From: an uncultured Alphaproteobacteria bacterium
Lineage (GTDB): Bacteria; Pseudomonadota; Alphaproteobacteria; HIMB59; GCA-002718135
Length of the DNA stretch: 35,000 nucleotides
Reading direction: 5' to 3'
Assembly (NCBI GenBank): GCA_902575375.1
Contig: CACGRD010000007.1
Location: 1 to 35,000, forward strand
This document shows, piece after piece, positions 28,048 to 35,000 of this stretch. Every line of letters starts with the position of its first letter. The stretch's first letter is position 1. The position numbers were made by a program, and so were the translations under genes. The notes under the pieces are model-generated. The model saw nothing but the letters and a program-made list of their open reading frames with translations, made no database searches and was not told the origin of the DNA.

Positions 28048-28353
28048 TCAATTTTTTTTTTTTACCTTTATACTTTTAATAAAAAAAAGCGTTTTAAACC
28101 CTAAAAAATATATCAGACTTAAAATTAATTTTTCATTTCGATATTTTGATATATTTATATTGTATTCACTTGGTTTTAGATTTGTTAAAGATAATGCATA
28201 TCTTTTTTTAAAATATTGCTTTATAATATTTTGCTCAACAGAATATTTTTTTTCTATGTAGTTAAAAAAATTTTTAAGTTTTTCACTTTCTATACCTTTA
28301 TTAATTTCTTTTTTGATATTAAATAAATTATTTTTAATTTTTAAATATGACAT
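28048..28353 (-). CDS. Probable N-terminal part of the split glycosyltransferase
   Basis: A 101-codon frame starting 5 bp after the GMC oxidoreductase gene. It is basic and helical, with one hydrophobic stretch near the end (LILSLIYFLGFKTLFFI) and a lysine-rich end (KSIKVKKKN) where it runs into a 12-A tract and stops at TGA. Removing one A would join it directly to the downstream frame as ...IKVKKKIETKIIIDD..., giving a single protein of about 478 residues. It resembles no independent family I know. Short independent hypothetical protein is the alternative. Confidence 0.5.
   Translation of the reverse strand: MSYLKIKNNLFNIKKEINKGIESEKLKNFFNYIEKKYSVEQNIIKQYFKKRYALSLTNLKPSEYNINISKYRNEKLILSLIYFLGFKTLFFIKSIKVKKKN
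28052..28063 (-). other. Poly(A) tract of 12 at a frame break
   Basis: On the minus strand twelve consecutive A residues lie between GGT and TTGAAAC. It is the longest homopolymer I noticed in the window, and sits exactly where one reading frame ends and the next opens. Runs of this size promote RNA-polymerase and ribosome slippage and are also prone to sequencing error. Confidence 0.9.
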
Positions 28354-28358
28354 TTATT

Positions 28359-29855
28359 TTAAACAATATTAATTAAATGATCAGCCAATCTTAAAGATAA
28401 TGCTGAAACAGTTAATGTTGGATTAACGGAGGATGATGATGGAAATACACAACTTCCGGATACATATACATTTTGGATATTGTGCAATTTAAGATTTTCA
28501 TCTACCACACCTTCTTCACCCTTTTTAGACATTTTGGTAAGACCAATATGATGATTAATGGAGTCTTCTTCTAGAAAAACTGAATTATTTTTTAATTTTT
28601 CAGATAGTTCAAAAACACCTAATTTTGATAAAATAACTTGTCTCGCAAAATATCTATTTGCTATCTGAATAGTTTTTATTTCTTTTTTTGAAATATTATC
28701 CCAAAAAACTTCTAAAATTGGTTTATTGAAAATATCTTTTTCTGAAGTTGATTGTTTCAGATAATTGTTTTCTAAAAATTCTTGCTCAATACCAATGCTT
28801 ACATCCCATTCTTTTGGTATATTTATCTCATTTTGCAAATTGCACTTAATGTTTTCAAACACATTTACATAATTTAAATTATTTATAATTTCATTAAATT
28901 GCATATTTTTTAGTTTATTTTTTATATTAACTGGTTTTAGAGAAAAACCATGCCCTAAAATTTTTTCTTTATTTATAAATTCCTGTTTTAATTCAGTATT
29001 AAAGTATTTTAATTTTTTATTAATTTTCTTATTATTTTTTTTACTTAAGCATTTTGGATTTAAATATAATTTGCCAATATTTGAAAAGCCAGGATGACTC
29101 ATCAATCCTTTTCCAAAACTATTAGCATTTATATATTTTCTAGTTCGAGAATTCATTAGAAACCTACAATTTTCTAGTGCGCCCATACACAAAACAAATT
29201 TTTTAGCAGAAATGTATAATTTGTTTTTATTAATTGAAAAAACTTCAAGTTTTTCAGCATTCCCAAAAGGATTAATTTTAATATCAACAGCAGTTGCATT
29301 TGTAATTAAATTAATATTTTTTGAATTAATGATTTCATTACCAAACTTATTTGTTAAATCTCTATTTTTTTCAGATGCTTGTATGAAACTTTTTGCATTA
29401 AAAAAAGAGTCATTTTTATATAGCTCCTTAAGATTTTGATATAAAAAATATTTTTCATTTGAGTTTTCTTCAAAATTAAAATTACTATTCAGGCCAAACA
29501 AATTATATGCATCTATATAATAAGGAATAAAATCTGCATAATTAATTGGCCAATTATTTCTTTCAAAATCATTTAGAGAAAAGTGTCTACAAACTCCTGC
29601 CCATAATTTACCAGCACCTCCAAATGTTCTTAATCTTGAACTTTGTACATCAAGAAATCTTGGCCCAATACTCTTACCTATATTTAGAAAATCATGATCA
29701 CCAGTGTCTGATAAGTTTCCAGATTCCAGTAAAATTATTTTTTTGTTTATTTTTAATAATTTTGAAACAATACTTAATCCGGCTGGCCCAGTTCCTACAA
29801 CACAAATATCACAGTTTAACAACTGGGTAGAGATTTCATCTAAGTTAGAATGCAT
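28359..29855 (-). CDS. GMC family FAD oxidoreductase
   Basis: The 498-residue flavoprotein has the N-terminal FAD dinucleotide motif (ICVVGTGPAGLSIVSKL, about 17-33) with the acidic end IILLESG, the GMC loop RTFGGAGKLWAGVCRHF, and the C-terminal catalytic region SINHHIGLTKM followed by NVYVSGSCVFPSSSSVNPTL, carrying the usual His and Asn. Members oxidise sugars or alcohols, and many pair with a small Tat-exported subunit. There is no signal peptide of its own. The start shares one base with the stop of the small upstream gene (TAATG), supporting a two-subunit enzyme. The substrate may be a surface-glycan sugar, given the neighbours; that is inference. Confidence 0.85.
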   Translation of the reverse strand: MHSNLDEISTQLLNCDICVVGTGPAGLSIVSKLLKINKKIILLESGNLSDTGDHDFLNIGKSIGPRFLDVQSSRLRTFGGAGKLWAGVCRHFSLNDFERNNWPINYADFIPYYIDAYNLFGLNSNFNFEENSNEKYFLYQNLKELYKNDSFFNAKSFIQASEKNRDLTNKFGNEIINSKNINLITNATAVDIKINPFGNAEKLEVFSINKNKLYISAKKFVLCMGALENCRFLMNSRTRKYINANSFGKGLMSHPGFSNIGKLYLNPKCLSKKNNKKINKKLKYFNTELKQEFINKEKILGHGFSLKPVNIKNKLKNMQFNEIINNLNYVNVFENIKCNLQNEINIPKEWDVSIGIEQEFLENNYLKQSTSEKDIFNKPILEVFWDNISKKEIKTIQIANRYFARQVILSKLGVFELSEKLKNNSVFLEEDSINHHIGLTKMSKKGEEGVVDENLKLHNIQNVYVSGSCVFPSSSSVNPTLTVSALSLRLADHLINIV

Positions 29856-30190
29856 TATGTATTAAAGCTATACAAATTATACTCTGTACGAGAAATAAAT
29901 TTATTATCACACAACTTAATATTGTCTTCTTGATAATCTTTAATGATTTTTTTTGAAATGATATTTTTAAGTTCTCTTTCAGTCTTAAATTTATATGCCA
30001 TTACCTCAGTGTAAAAATTTTTTTGTTGCGACTTATCTAACTTTACAGAGTTAAAATTATTTTGAAAATTATTTAATACACCTAAAAAAATTTTTATTTT
30101 ATTTTCATCTATACTTTTTTCAAATAAATGGGAAAAAATTAATAATGAAGGAATAGAGCATATTAGTTTTAAAAGATTTCTTCTATCCAT
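29855..30190 (-). CDS. Small Tat-signal subunit, gluconate 2-dehydrogenase subunit 3-like
   Basis: The 111-residue protein begins MDRRNLLKLICSIPSLLIF, a twin-arginine-type signal followed by a hydrophobic stretch. The rest is a small helical domain (KIFLGVLNNFQNNFNS ... ELKNIISKKIIKDYQ). This architecture and the one-base overlap with the GMC gene match the gamma subunits of FAD-dependent sugar dehydrogenases, which help the catalytic subunit fold and be exported as a hitchhiker. Sequence similarity alone is weak; the call rests mainly on signal, length and context. The 152-bp gap upstream holds a 12-bp perfect palindrome at 30269-30280 (CTTTCTAGAAAG) and T runs. Confidence 0.62.
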   Translation of the reverse strand: MDRRNLLKLICSIPSLLIFSHLFEKSIDENKIKIFLGVLNNFQNNFNSVKLDKSQQKNFYTEVMAYKFKTERELKNIISKKIIKDYQEDNIKLCDNKFISRTEYNLYSFNT

Positions 30191-30342
30191 TTTTAAATTA
30201 ATATTAAATAACTACTTGTAACATATGCAGCAATTTAAAAAAATTAATATGGGGATGATATAATATTTCTTTCTAGAAAGCTATTTTTAAGTTTTTTTTT
30301 ATAATAATAGTTATATGAATATTTTCAAAAGATTCTATAAGA

Positions 30343-32076
30343 TTATGTGATATTTTTTTTGATCGTATTTATCCATTCATTTATATAATTTTCATTACTT
30401 CTTGCATTTTTTTTTAAAAAACTATTTTTTATTCTTTGAGTATTATCATTTAACCACCACTTATTTATTGAATCTATATTGTTATTATTTACAAAATCTG
30501 ATAATTTATTGAATGAGTCGTATAAAATATTTACTTCACGCAAGTTATTGTATTCTGCCTTTCCTGATGTATTAAGTCTCCAAAATTTTTCCTCATTAAG
30601 TAATATTGAAGGTATGTTTAAAGTAAGTAATTCAAAAAAAAGTGTAGATTCATATGAAAAAATAAATAGTGAGTTTTTAGAAACTAATTTTTTTAAACCC
30701 TCAGTTTTTAAATAAGAAAATTTATTTATTCCCAAGTTTTTGTAAAATGTTTTTAGTTCCCAAGTTTTGGAGTCCTCTCTCAATCTTATAGTAGTATTAT
30801 CTAATAACTTTTTATTAATATTACAAATAAATTTCTTTTGGATATTTAAACTTTCTAAAAAATTTGTCGATGTTGGTGCAGCTGAGATAGAGGCAGAATA
30901 TTTATTGCCACTATAAACAACGAAACAAATTCTAGTTTCATTTTTATTATATTTATAATCATTTTTATTTTTTTTTAATTCTGACAATTTAGATGATGAT
31001 AAAATGTTTTTTGTCCAGCCCCATGAAAAAAAAGTATCAGATATAATTTCGGTAAACATGCCTGGGTGATTAAATAGAGAGTTTGAATGGTGAGCACCGT
31101 GCACTGAAACACAAAATTTTTTATTTAATAATGATTGTTCAGCTATCCAAATTTTAAAAAGTTCATTAGAAAAATAACCCGTAGAAGTAAGTATAAATTT
31201 CGGACTTTTTGGAAAAAAACTTAAAGCTCTTTTTTTATTATTCTTAAAAGATTCTAAATATGCAATTGGTAAATTTTTAATTAATAATCTGCAAATTAAT
31301 CTTACAACTTCAGTATCGTTTTTTAACTCATGATCATATTTATTATTACGAAGTGCTGAATTAATTTTTGATTTATTTGTTATTTCTCTTATGTAATATT
31401 GAAATGGAAATTTTTTTAACTTAGTCTGTATTTCACATAATTTTAAAAATTTTAAATCAGTTTCTATTAAACAAATATCTCTATATTTTTCAGGTATGAT
31501 TTTATTTGCATAATAAATTAAATATTTTATGACTTTTTTTGAAAGTTTTTCTTTTTTTCTTTTATATAAATTTTGATTAATTAATTTTTGATCTGAATAT
31601 TTGTAATTTATAATTTCTAGATCCTTAATTATTTCAGAATAAATATATAAATTCCAGTCATCTCTGGAGATCATATCTTCAAAATCAACAAAATCTAATG
31701 GTATCCAATCATTGACGTTATAGTGAGGTATATATGTAACTAAATTTTTTTTATTTTTTAATGAATTTAAATTTTCATATCTTTCGAAAATGACGCTAAC
31801 AAAAAATAAAAGCCATGGTCCAATAATTTTTTGCCAGTAATCAGTATCTTTATCAAAATTGTGGATATCATTTAATTTATTTGATATTAATTTAAGTGTT
31901 TTTTCATAAATTGAAAAAATTAAATAAGAGTCATTTGTAAATTTATCTAAGTTTGACCAGTGATAATTGTGAATTTTTTTTTTATTATGTTCATTTATTA
32001 AATCAAAACACCAAGATCCTAAATGCAAATCAGCACTTATTTTTTTGTCTTTGATGTTAGTAAGCTGTAAAATCAT
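30343..32076 (-). CDS. LIC12162 family transferase (surface sugar)
   Basis: The 577-residue protein matches the LIC12162 family pattern (TIGR04331) from memory: LGSWCFDLINEH near the start, NYHWSNLDKFTND, LNDIHNFDKDTDYWQKIIGP and WLLFFVSVIFERYENL. Further on are KFCVSVHGAHHSNSLFNHPG, FFSWGWTK and the C-terminal IFSYESTLFFELLTLNIPSI. The family is found in lipopolysaccharide and capsule loci (named from Leptospira) and is thought to transfer sugars; the exact reaction is not known. The length is full. It is the first gene of the minus-strand block facing away from the rRNA operon, 152 bp ahead of the small subunit gene. Confidence 0.75.
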   Translation of the reverse strand: MILQLTNIKDKKISADLHLGSWCFDLINEHNKKKIHNYHWSNLDKFTNDSYLIFSIYEKTLKLISNKLNDIHNFDKDTDYWQKIIGPWLLFFVSVIFERYENLNSLKNKKNLVTYIPHYNVNDWIPLDFVDFEDMISRDDWNLYIYSEIIKDLEIINYKYSDQKLINQNLYKRKKEKLSKKVIKYLIYYANKIIPEKYRDICLIETDLKFLKLCEIQTKLKKFPFQYYIREITNKSKINSALRNNKYDHELKNDTEVVRLICRLLIKNLPIAYLESFKNNKKRALSFFPKSPKFILTSTGYFSNELFKIWIAEQSLLNKKFCVSVHGAHHSNSLFNHPGMFTEIISDTFFSWGWTKNILSSSKLSELKKNKNDYKYNKNETRICFVVYSGNKYSASISAAPTSTNFLESLNIQKKFICNINKKLLDNTTIRLREDSKTWELKTFYKNLGINKFSYLKTEGLKKLVSKNSLFIFSYESTLFFELLTLNIPSILLNEEKFWRLNTSGKAEYNNLREVNILYDSFNKLSDFVNNNNIDSINKWWLNDNTQRIKNSFLKKNARSNENYINEWINTIKKNIT

Positions 32077-32269
32077 TTCTTGTTTAAGCCTCTAATTTTT
32101 AAATTGTTTAAATAGCCAAAATATTAGGTTTTTTTTTAAAATCATTATATAAAGAAGTTAATATTAAGTTTCTCAAGATTTTGTAATGATTCTCAATAAT
32201 TTTTAATTTTGTTAAATTAACTTTTAATTTATCCCCAGAAAATAGCGATTTTTTTTTAAAAATAATGGT
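32077..32269. other. AT-rich intergenic spacer before the rRNA promoter
   Basis: No gene or RNA is visible. It must hold the promoter of the LIC12162 gene on the minus strand, but AT content makes any single -10 call unsafe. A partial Fur-box-like match sits at about 32184-32198 (see rejected items). Confidence 0.5.
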
Positions 32270-32298
32270 TTGACAAGGAATTTTTATACTATTATAGG
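32270..32298 (+). promoter_or_regulatory. rRNA operon promoter
   Basis: A perfect TTGACA (-35, 32270-32275) is followed 17 bases later by TATAGG (32293-32298), matching four of six -10 positions. It is the only perfect -35 I saw upstream of 16S, and transcription would start near 32305, just before a 6-bp hairpin (CTTTTC/GAAAAG, 32307-32323). Confidence 0.7.
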
Positions 32299-32330
32299 CT
32301 CATACTCTTTTCTTTAAGAAAAGAACAACC

Positions 32331-32374
32331 CTCTATTTTTATTTAAAATTTAGAGTTTTGTATGCTCTTTAAAA
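32331..32374 (+). promoter_or_regulatory. rRNA antitermination elements: boxB-like hairpin and boxA
   Basis: TGCTCTTTAAAA at 32363-32374 matches the boxA consensus (TGCTCTTTAACA in E. coli), the NusB-NusE binding site that makes RNA polymerase resistant to Rho. Just upstream CTCTA (32331-32335) pairs with TAGAG (32351-32355), a boxB-like hairpin in the expected order. Confidence 0.75.
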
Positions 32375-32388
32375 TGTTAATAAGATAA

Positions 32389-32414
32389 TAAAGAGATACG
32401 TAGACAACAATTCG
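32389..32414 (+). ncRNA. 16S precursor processing stem, 5' strand
   Basis: This stretch pairs antiparallel with 34053-34078 just after 16S: 26 positions with one C-C mismatch, two G-U pairs and otherwise Watson-Crick pairs. It brackets 16S and is the expected RNase III cleavage stem. Confidence 0.85.
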
Positions 32415-32433
32415 TAAATTAATTTTAACGAAT

Positions 32434-32525
32434 GTTAAGTTGGAATACGTATCAACAAATATTTTTTGTTTATACAAGAAGTATTCCGCTTTAACGGACG
32501 TTCCGTAAATTTTGACTTCGGTCAA
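32434..32525 (+). ncRNA. Structured 16S leader hairpins
   Basis: A long hairpin spans 32434-32495: GGAATAC (32442-32448) pairs with GTATTCC (32481-32487), extended inward by GTAT/ATAC and AACAAA/TTTGTT and outward by imperfect pairs. A second short hairpin (ACGGA/TCCGT) follows, then a UUCG tetraloop hairpin TTGAC-TTCG-GTCAA (32512-32525) directly before the 16S 5' end. These probably guide rRNA processing and assembly. Confidence 0.7.
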
Positions 32526-32532
32526 GTTTATT

Positions 32533-34020
<1,488 letters not shown>

Positions 34021-34052
34021 TAAGGATATTGATAATTGGTTCGCTAATTATC

Positions 34053-34078
34053 CGGATTGTTGTCTATCTATCTCTTTA
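34053..34078 (+). ncRNA. 16S precursor processing stem, 3' strand, with embedded boxA-like core
   Basis: This is the partner of 32389-32414. Its end and the next bases read TCTCTTTAAA (34071-34080), which repeats the boxA core, so the spacer may reload the antitermination complex. A separate small hairpin GATAATT/AATTATC lies at 34031-34052. Confidence 0.75.
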
Positions 34079-34116
34079 AACTATTAGCTAGTACTGGGTG
34101 CTTATTTAATTATATT

Positions 34117-34193
34117 GGGCTGGTAGCTCAGTTGGTTAGAGCGCGCGCTTGATAAGCGTGAGGTCGGAAGTTCAAGTCTTCCTCGGCCCACCA
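34117..34193 (+). tRNA. tRNA-Ile(GAT)
   Basis: A 77-base cloverleaf with CCA in the 16S-23S spacer. Acceptor GGGCTGG pairs with TCGGCCC, the anticodon loop TTGATAA gives GAT, and the T arm is GGAAG/CTTCC. This is the classical first spacer tRNA. Confidence 0.97.
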
Positions 34194-34199
34194 ATAAAA

Positions 34200-34275
34200 G
34201 GGGGATTAGCTCAGCTGGGAGAGCGCCTGATTTGCATTCAGGAGGTCAGCGGTTCGATCCCGCTATCCTCCACCA
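34200..34275 (+). tRNA. tRNA-Ala(TGC)
   Basis: A 76-base cloverleaf with CCA, 6 bases after tRNA-Ile. The acceptor GGGGGAT pairs with ATCCTCC and contains the G3-U70 wobble that identifies alanine tRNAs; the anticodon loop TTTGCAT gives TGC. Confidence 0.97.
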
Positions 34276-34389
34276 TACCTAATATGTATCTTATTTTTTC
34301 TTTAAAATTTGTGAATATGAAGATTAATAACTGATCAAAATAATTTTTTGATTATAATACGTACAAAATTTTTCTCTGTACGTAATTGC
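34276..34389 (+). other. Spacer before 23S with a hairpin and boxA-like core
   Basis: CTTTAAAA at 34300-34307 resembles the boxA core seen before 16S. TACGTACA (34358-34365) and TGTACGTA (34377-34384) form a perfect 8-bp hairpin with an 11-base loop just before 23S. The matching 23S 3' flank is outside the window, so the 23S processing stem cannot be tested. Confidence 0.5.

Positions 34390-35000
<611 letters not shown>

Noticed and set aside
28043-28261. A 72-codon plus-strand frame opposite the split glycosyltransferase
   Set aside because: The phenylalanine-rich translation is the antisense of lysine-rich coding DNA and crosses the A12 tract; no start signal or family resemblance.
30269-30280. 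Perfect 12-bp palindrome CTTTCTAGAAAG
   Set aside because: It is single, has no second copy that I saw and no following T run on the strand where a terminator is needed; kept only as a note.
32184-32198. Fur-box-like sequence on the minus strand (TTGAGAATCATTACA)
   Set aside because: It agrees with about 11 of 15 consensus positions, but one partial match in AT-rich DNA with no iron gene downstream is not enough.
32343-32525. A 60-codon minus-strand frame in the rRNA leader
   Set aside because: It covers boxA, the processing stem strand and the leader hairpins; the RNA structure explains the sequence better.

Overview
The window is a strongly AT-rich, densely packed bacterial chromosome segment. 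The 16S rRNA gene has alphaproteobacterial features (for example the GTGAAATTCGTAGATATT block near 33168), and the gene neighbourhoods are alphaproteobacterial: aroQ-accB-accC-aat beside a DUF2155 gene and the NDUFA12 complex I subunit, rne divergent from mrcA-prfB, and the sufBCDS-sufT-sufA order. Low GC, tiny intergenic gaps, frequent gene overlaps and a single 16S-tRNA-Ile-tRNA-Ala-23S operon suggest a streamlined, probably planktonic marine lineage of the SAR11/HIMB59 kind. That assignment is an inference; I could not place the 16S by search.

Region 1 (1-24897) is housekeeping. It holds the end of a homodimer-type glycyl-tRNA synthetase, an MFS transporter, ygfZ, a family 9 glycosyltransferase, pyrC, NDUFA12 and DUF2155. 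A seven-gene minus-strand operon follows (rne, M48 protease, two-domain dCTP deaminase, aroQ, accB, accC, aat). Next come mrcA and prfB, the latter with a programmed +1 frameshift, then tyrS, an alpha/beta hydrolase, mnmA, and the full SUF iron-sulfur operon (sufB, C, D, S, a SufT-like DUF59 protein, and an A-type carrier).

Region 2 (24909-32076) is an accessory block of surface-polysaccharide type: a zinc-ribbon SAM methyltransferase, a CMP-sugar (NeuA-like) cytidylyltransferase, two tRNA genes with CAT anticodons (elongator Met and initiator fMet), a GT-B-like glycosyltransferase split into two reading frames at a 12-A tract, a GMC flavoprotein oxidoreductase with a small Tat-signal subunit, and a LIC12162-family surface-sugar transferase. 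It lies between the suf operon and the rRNA operon, a setting like that of hypervariable surface islands in streamlined marine alphaproteobacteria.

Region 3 (32077-35000) is the rRNA operon. The leader has a recognisable promoter, a boxB-like hairpin, a boxA, several strong hairpins, and a strand that base-pairs over about 26 positions with the sequence just after 16S, giving a classical RNase III processing stem. Then come 16S, tRNA-Ile(GAT), tRNA-Ala(TGC) and the start of 23S, cut by the window edge.

The observations most worth a second look are the A12 tract that separates two halves of one apparent glycosyltransferase, the unusual GTT-TGA-C shift site in prfB with a perfect seven-base internal Shine-Dalgarno, and the flavoprotein/glycosyltransferase operon in the island. 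I found no CRISPR array, insertion sequence, prophage or obvious new defence system.
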